64,000 bases of DNA, taken from the NCBI RefSeq assembly GCF_051903925.1, contig NZ_CP173678.1:1240001-1304000 (forward strand), in the 5' to 3' direction. Source of the DNA: G051903925 sp051903925 (GTDB lineage: Bacteria; Pseudomonadota; Alphaproteobacteria; Zavarziniales; Zavarziniaceae). Below the pieces are notes generated by a model, which did not search any database, was not told the origin of the DNA, and saw only the letters and a list, made by a program, of their open reading frames with translations. A program made the translations under genes and the position numbers. Numbering within the stretch: the stretch's first letter is position 1; each line of letters starts with the position of its first letter. Positions 18,769 through 27,260 of the stretch are shown one piece after another.

Positions 18769-19961
18769 GTGCGGCCGAACGCGCCAATGTCCTGTGGTTC
18801 ATCCCGACCCACGGCGACGGCCATCACCTGGGCACGACGGTCGGGGCCCGTGCGGTCACCTTCAACTACCTGAAGCAGATCGCGCAGGCCGCGGACGAGC
18901 TGGGCTATTACGGCGTCCTGCTGCCGACCGGGCGCTCCTGCGAGGACAGCTGGGTCATCGCCTCTGCCCTGGCGCCACTGACCCGGCGCCTGCGTTTCCT
19001 GGTTGCCTTCCGGCCGGGGCTGCAGCCGCCGACCGTCGCCGCGCGCATGGCGGCGACGCTGGACCGCGTGTCCGAGGGGCGCCTGCTGATCAACATCGTG
19101 ACGGGCGGCGACCCGGCCGAGAATGCCGGCGACGGCATCTTCCTCAGCCATGCCGAACGCTATGAGATCACGCGCGAGTTCCTGATCGCGTGGAAAGCGC
19201 TGATGGCGGGCGACACCGTCAATGTCGACGGCAAGCACCTGCGGATCGAGGACGGCCGCCTGCTTTTCCCGGCCGTCCAGCAGCCGCACCCGCCGCTCTA
19301 TTTCGGGGGCTCGTCCGACGTCGCGTCCGAGGTGGCGGCCGAGCATGTCGACCTCTACCTGACCTGGGGCGAACCCCCGGCCCAGGTGGCGGAGAAGATC
19401 GCCCATGTCCGCAGGCTGGCCGAGGCACGCGGCCGTACGGTGCGCTTCGGCATCCGCCTGCACGTCGTGGTCCGGCGCACCACGTCGGCTGCATGGGATG
19501 CCGCGAACGACCTGATCGCCCACCTGGACGAGGCGACGATCGCCGCCGCCCAGGCGGCCTTCGCGCGCATGGATTCGGTTGGCCAGCAGCGCATGCGCGA
19601 ACTGCACGGCGGCCGCCGCGACAAGCTGGAGATCAGCCCCAACCTGTGGGCCGGCATCGGCCTGGTCCGGGGCGGCGCCGGCACGGCCCTGGTGGGGGAT
19701 GCCGAGACAGTCGCCGCCCGCATGCGGGAGTACATGGCGCTCGGCATCGACAGCTTCATCCTCTCGGGCTACCCGCACCTGGAGGAATCCTACCGCTTCG
19801 CCGAGCTGGTCTTCCCGCACCTGCCCCTGGCGGACACGACCGGCCGGCCCCCGGTCGTCGCGGGCAATTTCGGGCCGTTCGGCGAGACCATCGCCAACGA
19901 CCTGCGACCGGACCAGCGTCCCCTGGTCCACCCCGTGACGCGCCAGGCCTCGTCGTCATGA
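18765..19961 (+). CDS. ssuD: FMNH2-dependent alkanesulfonate monooxygenase
   Basis: 398 residues, the usual SsuD length, luciferase-like TIM barrel. Recognisable parts are NVLWFIPTHGDGHHLGT, LPTGRSCEDSWVIASALAP, RPGLQPPTVAARMAATLDR, RLLINIVTGGDP and YFGGSSDVA. It cleaves alkanesulfonates to aldehyde and sulfite with FMNH2 and O2. It has a strong ribosome-binding site (GGGGAGGTG) and overlaps ssuA and ssuC by 4 bp each. The NAD(P)H:FMN reductase SsuE that supplies FMNH2 is not encoded nearby, so another flavin reductase must serve. Confidence 0.95.
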   Translation: MSAAERANVLWFIPTHGDGHHLGTTVGARAVTFNYLKQIAQAADELGYYGVLLPTGRSCEDSWVIASALAPLTRRLRFLVAFRPGLQPPTVAARMAATLDRVSEGRLLINIVTGGDPAENAGDGIFLSHAERYEITREFLIAWKALMAGDTVNVDGKHLRIEDGRLLFPAVQQPHPPLYFGGSSDVASEVAAEHVDLYLTWGEPPAQVAEKIAHVRRLAEARGRTVRFGIRLHVVVRRTTSAAWDAANDLIAHLDEATIAAAQAAFARMDSVGQQRMRELHGGRRDKLEISPNLWAGIGLVRGGAGTALVGDAETVAARMREYMALGIDSFILSGYPHLEESYRFAELVFPHLPLADTTGRPPVVAGNFGPFGETIANDLRPDQRPLVHPVTRQASSS

Positions 19962-20824
19962 GCATCCTGGCCCAGGACGCCACGGTGGCGAAGGCGGGCC
20001 GCAGTGCGGCACGCCCGTCGGCGGCGGTGCGGCTGCGCGGGCTGGCCGACAGCCTGACCGGCTGGATCGTGCCGGTCGTGCTGCTGGTCGCGTGGGAGGT
20101 GGCGGCACGCGCCGGCTGGCTTTCGGCCCGCGTCCTGCCGGCGCCCAGCGACGTCGCGGCGGCGTTCTGGGTCAGTTTCAGCGACGGCTCGCTGCTCCAC
20201 CATGTCGGCGTCAGCACCGAGCGGGCCTTGAAGGGCCTCGTGATCGGTGGCGGCCTGGGCTTCGCCCTGGGCGTGCTGACGGGTACGTCGCGCATCGCGG
20301 AGAAGCTGCTGGACAGCACCGTCCAGATGCTGCGCAACGTGCCGCATTTGGCCATCATCCCGCTGGTCATCCTGTGGTTCGGCATCGACGAGAGCGCCAA
20401 GATCTTCCTGGTCGCGATCGGCGTGGCTTTCCCGATCTACCTCAACACCTTCCACGGCATCCGCACCGTCGACCGCGGCCTGATCGAGATGGCGCGGGTC
20501 TATGGCCTGAACCGCTGGGCGCTGTACACGCGCGTGATCCTGCCGGGCGCGCTGCCCTCGATCCTGGTGGGCTTGCGCTATTCCCTGGGCATCATGTGGC
20601 TGACCCTGATCGTGGCCGAGACGATCTCCGCCTCCGCCGGCATCGGCTACATGACGATGAACGCGCGCGAGTTCCTGATGACCGACGTCGTGCTGCTCGG
20701 CATCCTGATCTATGCCCTGCTGGGCAAGCTGGCCGACATGGCCACCCGCTGGCTGGAGCGCAAGGCGCTGGCCTGGCATCCCGCCTACCAGGCGCAGGGC
20801 GACACGCCCAGGGGGCCCGCATGA
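19958..20824 (+). CDS. ssuC: Aliphatic sulfonate ABC transporter permease
   Basis: 288 residues with about six transmembrane helices. The inner-membrane permease signature EMARVYGLNRWALYTRVILPGALPSILVGLRYSLGIMWL (the EAA loop that docks the ATPase) is at about 175-215. The start at ATG 19958 gives the normal SsuC length; the N-terminal 30 residues are cytoplasmic. It overlaps the genes on both sides by 4 bp. Confidence 0.94.
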   Translation: MSILAQDATVAKAGRSAARPSAAVRLRGLADSLTGWIVPVVLLVAWEVAARAGWLSARVLPAPSDVAAAFWVSFSDGSLLHHVGVSTERALKGLVIGGGLGFALGVLTGTSRIAEKLLDSTVQMLRNVPHLAIIPLVILWFGIDESAKIFLVAIGVAFPIYLNTFHGIRTVDRGLIEMARVYGLNRWALYTRVILPGALPSILVGLRYSLGIMWLTLIVAETISASAGIGYMTMNAREFLMTDVVLLGILIYALLGKLADMATRWLERKALAWHPAYQAQGDTPRGPA

Positions 20825-21555
20825 GCGCGCAGCCGGCCCAGGCAGAGCAGCCGCAGGGGACGGCCGTCCGCCTGCGGCACGTGGGCAAGTCCTTTGGCGA
20901 CCGTCGGGTCCTTGCCGGCATCGACCTTGATCTTGCGCCGGGGTCGTTCGTGGCCGTCGTCGGGCGCAGCGGCGGCGGCAAGTCGACCCTGCTGCGCCTT
21001 CTGGCGGGCCTGGACCACGCCGACCACGGGACCGTGGCGATCGGCGGTCGCCCGGTCGCCGGCCTGCAACCACAGGTCCGCATGCTGTTCCAGGATCCGC
21101 GCCTGCTGCCCTGGGCGCGTGTCGTGGACAATGTCGGCATTGCCCGGGCCGCCGGCTGGCGCGACCGGGCGCAGGCGGTGCTGCGGCAGGTCGGCCTGGG
21201 CGACCGCGCCCAGGACTGGCCCTCGGTCCTGTCGGGCGGGCAGCGCCAGCGCGTCGCCCTGGCGCGGGCGCTGGTCGATCGGCCGGGCGTGCTCCTGCTC
21301 GACGAACCGTTCGGCGCGCTGGACGCCCTGACCCGGGCCGAGATGCACCAGCTGCTCCTGGACCTGTGGGGCGCGCATGGCTTCACGACGATCCTGATCA
21401 CCCATGACGTGGCCGAGGCCGTGACGCTGGCCGACCGCGTGCTGGTGCTGCGCGACGGTCGCTTCGCTCTTGACCTCGCCATCGACCTGCCCCGCCCGCG
21501 CGCGGCCGGGCCAGGGCGCGCGGCACTGGAGGCCCAGGTCCTGGCCGCGGTCTGA
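20821..21555 (+). CDS. ssuB: Aliphatic sulfonate ABC transporter ATP-binding protein
   Basis: 244 residues. Walker A GRSGGGKST, Q-loop LFQDPRLLPWARVVDNV, signature LSGGQRQRVALARAL, Walker B LLLDEPFGALD and H-loop ITHDVAEAV are all intact. It is last in the ssuADCB operon and convergent with the UxaA-like gene, only 22 bp away. The order A-D-C-B is the common one. Confidence 0.94.
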   Translation: MSAQPAQAEQPQGTAVRLRHVGKSFGDRRVLAGIDLDLAPGSFVAVVGRSGGGKSTLLRLLAGLDHADHGTVAIGGRPVAGLQPQVRMLFQDPRLLPWARVVDNVGIARAAGWRDRAQAVLRQVGLGDRAQDWPSVLSGGQRQRVALARALVDRPGVLLLDEPFGALDALTRAEMHQLLLDLWGAHGFTTILITHDVAEAVTLADRVLVLRDGRFALDLAIDLPRPRAAGPGRAALEAQVLAAV

Positions 21556-21577
21556 CCTGGTGCCGGATGGCGATCCC

Positions 21578-23116
21578 CTAGAGCATCACGCCCATGTCCC
21601 AGGGGGCGAACTCCTCGTCGCCATAGCCGAGGCGTTCGCTGCACGTCTGGCGGCCGGATGCGGTGGCGAGTATGTCGTCGAAGATGCGGGCGCCGGCGGC
21701 TTCGATCGTTTCGTCACCGTCCAGGATCGTGCCGCAATTGATGTCCATGTCGTCCGGCATGCGGCGGAACAGGTCGGAATTGCTCGCCAGCTTCAGCGAC
21801 GGGCACGGCTTGCAGCCGAAAGCGGAGCCGCGGCCGGTGGTGAAGCACAGGACGTTGGCACCGCCCGCAACCTGGGCGGTCGCCCCGACCGGATCGAAGG
21901 CGGGCGCATCCATGAACACCAGGCCCTGCTCCGTCACCCGCTCGGCATAGTCATAGACGGCCATCAGGGGTGAAGTGCCGCCCTTCGCGATCGAGCCCAG
22001 CGACTTCTCGATGATCGTGGTCAGGCCGCCGGCCTTGTTGCCTGGCGACGGATTGTTGTTGATGACCATGCCGTTGCGTGCGGCGAAGTCCTCCCACCAC
22101 GTCACGCGGGCGACGAACTTCTCGCCGACCGCCCGGGTGATGGCGCGGCGGGTCAGGACATGCTCGGCGCCATAGCATTCGGTCGTCTCCGACAGGATCG
22201 CCGTGGCGCCCTGGGCGACCAGGAGATCGACGGCAACGCCCAGGGCGGCGTTGACGCTGACGCCCGAATAGCCGTCAGAGCCGCCACATTGGAGGGCGAC
22301 CTTCAGGGCGGCAGCGGGGACAGGAACCCGGCGCACGGCGTTGGCCCGCCCGAGTGCCGCTTCGACCTGGGCGATCCCGGCGCGGACGGTCGCTGCCGTG
22401 CCGCCGGATTGCTGGATGACCAGGGCCTGCCCCTCGGCCCCGCCAAGCACGCCGGTCAGGTCGCCCACCTCGCAGCCCAGGCCGATGATGACGACCGCCG
22501 CAAAGTTGGGATGCGCGGCATAGCCCGCGAGGCAGCGGCGCAGCGCCTCCACCCCCGCCACCTTGGCATCAAGGCCGCAGCCGCGCTTGTGCGTCAGTGC
22601 CACGACGCCGTCGACGTTGGGGTATAACCCCAGCCGCCCCCGGAAGTGATCCGCCACCATCCGGGCGACGGTGGCCGAACAGTTCACGCTGGAGATCACG
22701 CCGATATAGTTGCGCGTGGCGATGCGCCCGTCCGCCCGCACGATGCCCTGGAACGTCCGGCTCTCGCGCGCGACGGGAGGGGGCCGCACCTCGGAGCAGA
22801 AGGCGTAGTCGCGCACGAAGTCGAGCATGTCCAGGTTGTGCAGGTGGACATGCGCGCCGGCCGCAATGTCGGTGGAGGCCGCGCCGATCAGCGAATTGTA
22901 GCGCCTGATCGCCTGCCCCTTTGCCAGCCCCCAACGCGCGACCTTGTGCCCGGCGGGCACGGCGTCCTGGACCACCAACCCGTCGTGGAGCCGTTCGCCA
23001 GGGACGAGCGGCCGGAGCGCGATCAGCACATCGTCCGCCGCGTTCAGGAGCAGGGTTGCCGGCCGCTCCCTGGCCGCAGGGGTTCCGACGGGGTGCGGCG
23101 TCAAGTCGACGGTCAT
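21578..23116 (-). CDS. UxaA-family hydro-lyase (altronate dehydratase-like), SAF-domain fusion
   Basis: 512 residues. An N-terminal SAF domain (about 20-95, TLLLNAADDVLIALRPLVPGE) is fused to the catalytic GarD/UxaA domain (about 110-505) with RNYIGVISSVNCSATVAR, LTHKRGCG, IIGLGCEVGD, LQCGGSDGYSGVSVNAALG and TTGRGSAFGCKPCPSLKLASN. The conserved Cys residues fit iron binding. Family members dehydrate altronate, galactarate or related polyhydroxy acids, or cleave sulfolactate. ATG 23116 matches the family start. It is divergent from the Crp/Fnr gene, with a CRP-like operator in the gap, so it is likely under its control. Confidence 0.87.
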   Translation of the reverse strand: MTVDLTPHPVGTPAARERPATLLLNAADDVLIALRPLVPGERLHDGLVVQDAVPAGHKVARWGLAKGQAIRRYNSLIGAASTDIAAGAHVHLHNLDMLDFVRDYAFCSEVRPPPVARESRTFQGIVRADGRIATRNYIGVISSVNCSATVARMVADHFRGRLGLYPNVDGVVALTHKRGCGLDAKVAGVEALRRCLAGYAAHPNFAAVVIIGLGCEVGDLTGVLGGAEGQALVIQQSGGTAATVRAGIAQVEAALGRANAVRRVPVPAAALKVALQCGGSDGYSGVSVNAALGVAVDLLVAQGATAILSETTECYGAEHVLTRRAITRAVGEKFVARVTWWEDFAARNGMVINNNPSPGNKAGGLTTIIEKSLGSIAKGGTSPLMAVYDYAERVTEQGLVFMDAPAFDPVGATAQVAGGANVLCFTTGRGSAFGCKPCPSLKLASNSDLFRRMPDDMDINCGTILDGDETIEAAGARIFDDILATASGRQTCSERLGYGDEEFAPWDMGVML

Positions 23117-23220
23117 GGCGGCTTTCCGGACTGTCGTTCCTGCCTGGAACGGGGCGTGGCGGGTCCGGTCATCGCCAGCGACGACCGTCGCCCCGGGGTA
23201 CGCCGTCGCGGCCAATGCGA

Positions 23221-23238
23221 CTGTCAAGGCTGTTACAG
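23221..23238. promoter_or_regulatory. CRP/FNR-type operator CTGTCAAGGCTGTTACAG
   Basis: The 18-bp site contains TGTCA-N6-TTACA, the half-site spacing of CRP-family operators, with outer symmetry ACTGT...ACAGT (23220-23239). It lies between the divergent UxaA-like (start 23116) and Crp/Fnr-like (start 23280) genes. A second copy with identical half-sites is at 25210-25227. Control by the adjacent Crp/Fnr protein is inferred. Confidence 0.65.
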
Positions 23239-23279
23239 TCCCGGATCCGTTGCGATGGCTGGATCGCGAGGTGAGCCTG

Positions 23280-23981
23280 ATGACCCGGCACGATGCACCC
23301 CTGAATGTCGAGCGCATGGCCGTGCCCGGCGTCGCGGCCGACGTCCTGCAATGGCTGTCGCCGCCGGCATGCGATGCCTTTGCCCGTGCAGCCGTGCGTC
23401 GACGCGTGGGGGCCGGCGGCTTCATCTTCCAGCATGGCGATGCCGGGCAGGCAATGTACCGCGTGCTGGAGGGGACGGTGCGCCTGACCCTGATGCGCAG
23501 CGACGGGCAGCAGATGATCTATGGCCTGATGGGTCCGGGCGAATGCCTCGCCGCCAGCAGCCTGATCGACGACCACCCCCTGCCCCAGACGGCGGAGGCC
23601 CTGGACGACGTGCTGCTCCAGGTCGTCGCTGCGCCCGCGTTTGCCCGGCTGCGGTCGGAGCACCGGGAGTTCGACAATGCCCTGCTCCACCTCTTCGCGC
23701 GGCGCCTGCGGACGCTCAGCATCCAGATCGGCACCGCGCGCCTGGCGGACCTGCCCAGCCAGGTTGCCCTGCGCCTGCTCGAGTTGGTCCGGCGGGACGA
23801 CTCGGGCCGCCTGATGGTAGCGGTGACCCATGCCGACCTGGCGATGTTCGTCAGCGTCTCGCGCCAATCGGTCCACCGGGTCCTGAAGGGCCTGGTCGCG
23901 GACGGCCTGATCGCCTTGCACTATGGCGCGATCGAGCTGCGCGACCTGGACGGCCTCAGGGCGAGGGCGGAATTCCTCTGA
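23280..23981 (+). CDS. Crp/Fnr-family transcriptional regulator
   Basis: 233 residues. The cyclic-nucleotide-binding beta-roll lies at about 25-135 (FIFQHGDAGQAMYRVLEGTVRLTL, YGLMGPGECLAASSLIDDHPLPQTAEAL). The connecting C-helix (FARRLRTLSIQI) follows, then a winged helix at about 160-225 with THADLAMFVSVSRQSVHRVLKGLVADGLI. There is no N-terminal Fe-S cysteine set, so it is not a true FNR oxygen sensor. The effector is unknown; canonical cAMP residues are not clearly present. GAGGTGAGCC precedes the ATG. Matching operators flank its own gene and the next divergent pair, suggesting local control of 21578-27218. Its stop abuts that of the convergent epoxide hydrolase. Confidence 0.9.
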   Translation: MTRHDAPLNVERMAVPGVAADVLQWLSPPACDAFARAAVRRRVGAGGFIFQHGDAGQAMYRVLEGTVRLTLMRSDGQQMIYGLMGPGECLAASSLIDDHPLPQTAEALDDVLLQVVAAPAFARLRSEHREFDNALLHLFARRLRTLSIQIGTARLADLPSQVALRLLELVRRDDSGRLMVAVTHADLAMFVSVSRQSVHRVLKGLVADGLIALHYGAIELRDLDGLRARAEFL

Positions 23982-25124
23982 TCAGCGGCTGAGGAACGGG
24001 ATCAGCCGCTCCGCAACGGCTGTCGGTTGTTCCTGCTGCAGCCAATGGCCGGCGCCTGCGATGAAATGCGGCGTGATCGGTGTCGGGGCCAGGCGCGCGC
24101 TCATCGCCTCCAGGGCGCCGGGGGATTGGAAGGTGGCCCAGTCTCCAGCACCTGCCAGGAACAGGACCGGGCATTCCACCTGGCGCCCGGCATAGAGGCC
24201 GAGGTCGCGCGCCATGTCGCCCCGCATGGCGCTGCGATACCAGTGCATGCCGCCCTGGAAGCCTGTCCGCGAGAACTCCGCCGCGACGAAGCCCAGGTCC
24301 GCCTCGCTCAGCCAGGCGCAGCGCGCAATCTGCTCCCCCGACGGCATGTGCGCGGCGGAAATCTCCGCCATCGTCCGGTCCGCCGGCATGATGTAGTAGG
24401 CCGGCATCCGGACCAGTTCCTCGGCGCTCCATGCCTCCAGGGCCTGGGGATGGTTGCCCGGCCAGTCCGCACTCTTGTGGTGGTAATAGCCGCGCAGCAT
24501 GGCGGCGACGCCCTGCGGACAGGACCCCATGTCCTGGTTCGCTTGCGGACCCGCATAGTAGAGCAGGTAGTGCCGACGGGGGCTGGGCAGGGCCAGCAGT
24601 GCGCGGTGGATCGGATCGTCTTCGGGCGCCCCCGCCAGGCGGGTGCCCAGTGCGGGCGCCCCGGCAAAGGGCGTGCCGAGCAGCGCGAGGCGCCGGAACA
24701 GGTCTGGCCGGACCAGCGCGCAAGTGCCCGCGACGAGCGATCCGAAGTCATGGCCCACGACGGCCGCCACGCTGTCCAGCCCCAGGCCGCCCAGCAGCGC
24801 CACCACGTCGCCGGCCAGGCGAAGGAGCGAATAGGGCTCGACAGGATCGCGATAGGACACCGGGTCCGGCGTCGTCCGGCCATAGCCGCGCTGGTCCGGC
24901 GCCACCACGTGATAGCCGGCCTGCGCCAGCAGCGGCATGAGCCGCCGCCAGCAGAAGGCGAGCTCCGGAAAGCCGTGCAGCAGCAGGACGGTGCCGGCGG
25001 ACCCCGACGCGTCACCCGCCTCCAGGATGTGCATGCGCTGGCCGTTGGTGGTGTCCACGAAGCGGGAGCGGATTCCGGCGGGCAGGACGGCCTGGGGCAG
25101 TGGGTCGATCAGTGATGCAGCCAT
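23982..25124 (-). CDS. Epoxide hydrolase-like alpha/beta hydrolase
   Basis: 380 residues. The HGFPE oxyanion motif, APDQRGYGRT, and the nucleophile elbow GHDFGS with Asp126 as nucleophile mark an epoxide hydrolase (or haloalkane/fluoroacetate dehalogenase relative), not an esterase. The cap domain follows (about 150-290); the acid is probably in AGAGDWATF and the base His in GAGHWLQQEQP. ATG 25124 is chosen because upstream sequence contains the operator site at 25210-25227. It would open epoxides to diols. It is divergent from the SnoaL/amidase pair, sharing the CRP-like operator. Confidence 0.88.
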   Translation of the reverse strand: MAASLIDPLPQAVLPAGIRSRFVDTTNGQRMHILEAGDASGSAGTVLLLHGFPELAFCWRRLMPLLAQAGYHVVAPDQRGYGRTTPDPVSYRDPVEPYSLLRLAGDVVALLGGLGLDSVAAVVGHDFGSLVAGTCALVRPDLFRRLALLGTPFAGAPALGTRLAGAPEDDPIHRALLALPSPRRHYLLYYAGPQANQDMGSCPQGVAAMLRGYYHHKSADWPGNHPQALEAWSAEELVRMPAYYIMPADRTMAEISAAHMPSGEQIARCAWLSEADLGFVAAEFSRTGFQGGMHWYRSAMRGDMARDLGLYAGRQVECPVLFLAGAGDWATFQSPGALEAMSARLAPTPITPHFIAGAGHWLQQEQPTAVAERLIPFLSR

Positions 25125-25209
25125 GCCTGTCCGTCCTGTCCTCGATCGTGCCTGCGCGGCCGGAGCCACGTTCCGGATCGCCTCGACTACCGGGACGGGC
25201 GCCCCGGCA

Positions 25210-25227
25210 CTGTCACCTTTGTTACAG
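25210..25227. promoter_or_regulatory. Second CRP/FNR-type operator CTGTCACCTTTGTTACAG
   Basis: It shares 14 of 18 bases with the site at 23221, including both complete half-sites (TGTCA-N6-TTACA), differing only in the 6-bp spacer. It lies between the divergent epoxide hydrolase (start 25124) and SnoaL-like gene (start 25321), about 94 nt upstream of the latter. It is a probable target of the Crp/Fnr protein encoded 1.2 kb away. Confidence 0.65.
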
Positions 25228-25320
25228 AATCGACCCATGGCAAGCCGCAGACTGGCCCCTGGCCGCAACGTCACCGGTCGTTCTCACACCCCGCCCGGTA
25301 CGAAAACATAGAGAAGAACA

Positions 25321-25806
25321 ATGACATCGAACCTGGAAGCCGACCTGAAGCGGCTGATCGACCGGCAGGAGATCGAAGCGCTCAAGTACCGCTATGCCTA
25401 TCTGTGCGACCAGGACTATGACGCGGACGCGCTCGCCGAACTGTTCACGCCGGACGCGACGTGGGATGGCGACGGTTTCGGCGTGCAGAAGGGGCAGGCC
25501 GCAATCAAGGCGTTCTTCGTGAATGCGGGCCGCAGCATCTCGTTCGCGACGCACTACCTGCTCAACCCGCTCATCGAGATCGACGGCGACGCGGCCACGG
25601 GCACCTGGATGCTCTGGCAGTCAATGGTCATGCGGGACACGGCCCAGGCCTATTGGCTGATGGGCCGCTACACCGACACCTATGTCCGGGTCGATGGTCA
25701 GTGGAAGATCGCATCGCTGAAAATGACGATGCTGTCCTTCACGCCCTATGAGGAGGGACCGGGCAAGACCCTGATCGCCACCCTGGGCGGGCGGTCGCAA
25801 TCATGA
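25321..25806 (+). CDS. SnoaL/NTF2-like protein
   Basis: 161 residues with the SnoaL_4/NTF2-like cone fold: LKRLIDRQEIEALKYRYAYLCDQDYDADALAELFTPDATWDG, then GTWMLWQSMV and QWKIASLKM. Relatives include scytalone dehydratase, ring-hydroxylating dioxygenase small subunits and many unknown isomerases or hydratases. AGAGAAGAACA precedes the ATG. It overlaps the amidase gene by 4 bp, so the two are coupled. The reaction is not predictable. Confidence 0.85.
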   Translation: MTSNLEADLKRLIDRQEIEALKYRYAYLCDQDYDADALAELFTPDATWDGDGFGVQKGQAAIKAFFVNAGRSISFATHYLLNPLIEIDGDAATGTWMLWQSMVMRDTAQAYWLMGRYTDTYVRVDGQWKIASLKMTMLSFTPYEEGPGKTLIATLGGRSQS

Positions 25807-27218
25807 CCCTTGACGATCTGTGCTGCGGCACGATTTCGGATGTCGCGCCCCTGATCGCCAGCGGGGCTCTCTCCCCGGTCGAGCTGACCGCGGCGATGCT
25901 GCAGCGGATCGAGCGCATCGATCCCACCCTCCATGCCTATGTCCATGTCGATCCCGCAAGCGCCCTTCGCGCGGCCGAGGCGGCGCAGTCCAGGATCCGG
26001 GCCGGCGGCTATCGCGGGCCGCTCGACGGCGTGCCGCTGGGGATCAAGGACATATTCGACACCGCGGCGATGCCGACCGAGTCGGGCTCGGCCGTGCTGC
26101 GTGGGCGGATCCCACCCAACAATGCCCATGTGGTCGACCGGCTGGAGGACGCCGGGGCGATCAATCTGGGCAAACAGGCAACCGCCGAGTTTGCCTTCAT
26201 GGGCTATCCCCCAAGCGTCGCCCCCGCGCCGGTCAACCCATGGGCGGCAGATCGGACGCCCGGCATGTCGTCGGGGGGCTCGGCGGTCGCTGTCGCCGCG
26301 GCACTCTGCTTCGGCGCGCTTGGCTCGGATACCGGCGGCTCGATCCGCTTTCCCAGCGCGGTCAATGGCATCGTCGGACTGAAGCCGACCTTCGGCCGGG
26401 TCAGCCGGCGCGGCGTGCATCCGTTCTCGGCGACGCTTGACCATGTCGGTCCATTCGCCCGATCCGTGGCCGATGTCGCCCTGCTCTACCAGGCCATCGC
26501 CGGTCATGACGCGGGCGACCCGTTCAGCGCCGCCGCACCGGTGGGTGAGCCGCTGGCGACGATCGGCGATGGGGTCCGCGGCCTGCGCCTGGGCTTCGAC
26601 CTCCGCTATGTCGAGACCTATGCGGAAGCCGAGGTCGTCCAGGCGACCCTGGCGGCCCTGTCCCGTCTGGAACAGGCAGGCATGGTCGTGGTGGAGGTCG
26701 ATCTCCTGGGCATTCCGGAGGTCTGCCATCACTGGCTGGCGGTTGGCGGGTCGGAAGCCCTGCTGGCCTATGGCCGCGAGCGGTTCCACCAGACGGCCGA
26801 CCAGTTCGGCCGCAACGTCCGGGACCTGCTCGGCTTCGGCGACCGGACGACGGCCGACGACCTGGTCCGGGCGACGGCGACGCGCAGGCGGACGGCGACC
26901 CAGCTCGACGTGGCGTTCGGGGCGGCGGACTACCTGCTCCTGCCAGGCACCGGCTCGCGCGTGCCGCCGCTCGCCGCCATCGCGGTCGAGCCGGAGATCC
27001 CGGCGGAGGCCTATGGGGCGGCCCTTGCCTTCACGGCGCCGTTCAACTTCAGCGGCCATCCGACCCTGTCGCTGCCCAATGGGCTCGACGGCGATGGCCT
27101 GCCGTTCGGCCTGCAACTGGTCGCCCGGCCGTTCGACGAAGCCGGGCTGCTGAAGGTGGGCTACACCGCGGAGCTTTCCGCGCCCACCCTGACCCGCCCG
27201 TACGGCCCAGGGGCCTGA
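25803..27218 (+). CDS. Amidase (amidase-signature family)
   Basis: 471 residues, normal for the family. The Ser-cisSer-Lys triad is visible: Lys82 in LGIKD, the cis-Ser in GMSSGGSA (about 156) and the nucleophile Ser180 in DTGGSIRFP. The start MTLDDLCCGTISDVAPLIASGALSPVELT is typical. It hydrolyses an amide to acid and ammonia in the cytosol. It is coupled to the SnoaL-like gene. It is not GatA: no gatB or gatC adjoins it and the family length and context are catabolic. Substrate unknown. Confidence 0.9.
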   Translation: MTLDDLCCGTISDVAPLIASGALSPVELTAAMLQRIERIDPTLHAYVHVDPASALRAAEAAQSRIRAGGYRGPLDGVPLGIKDIFDTAAMPTESGSAVLRGRIPPNNAHVVDRLEDAGAINLGKQATAEFAFMGYPPSVAPAPVNPWAADRTPGMSSGGSAVAVAAALCFGALGSDTGGSIRFPSAVNGIVGLKPTFGRVSRRGVHPFSATLDHVGPFARSVADVALLYQAIAGHDAGDPFSAAAPVGEPLATIGDGVRGLRLGFDLRYVETYAEAEVVQATLAALSRLEQAGMVVVEVDLLGIPEVCHHWLAVGGSEALLAYGRERFHQTADQFGRNVRDLLGFGDRTTADDLVRATATRRRTATQLDVAFGAADYLLLPGTGSRVPPLAAIAVEPEIPAEAYGAALAFTAPFNFSGHPTLSLPNGLDGDGLPFGLQLVARPFDEAGLLKVGYTAELSAPTLTRPYGPGA

Positions 27219-27226
27219 GGCGATCG

Positions 27227-27251
27227 GGCGTCGGACCCGGTGTCCGACGCC
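27227..27251. terminator. Bidirectional hairpin between convergent genes
   Basis: A perfect 10-bp stem, GGCGTCGGAC (27227-27236) and GTCCGACGCC (27242-27251), with a 5-nt loop. It sits exactly in the 42-bp gap between the convergent amidase and FAH-family genes, so it can serve both directions. No U tract is present. Confidence 0.6.
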
Positions 27252-27260
27252 GACCCCTCC

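Noticed and set aside
23280..23981. Reading the Crp/Fnr protein as an oxygen-sensing FNR
   Set aside because: The N-terminal cysteine cluster needed for the 4Fe-4S centre is absent and the operator half-sites are not TTGAT.
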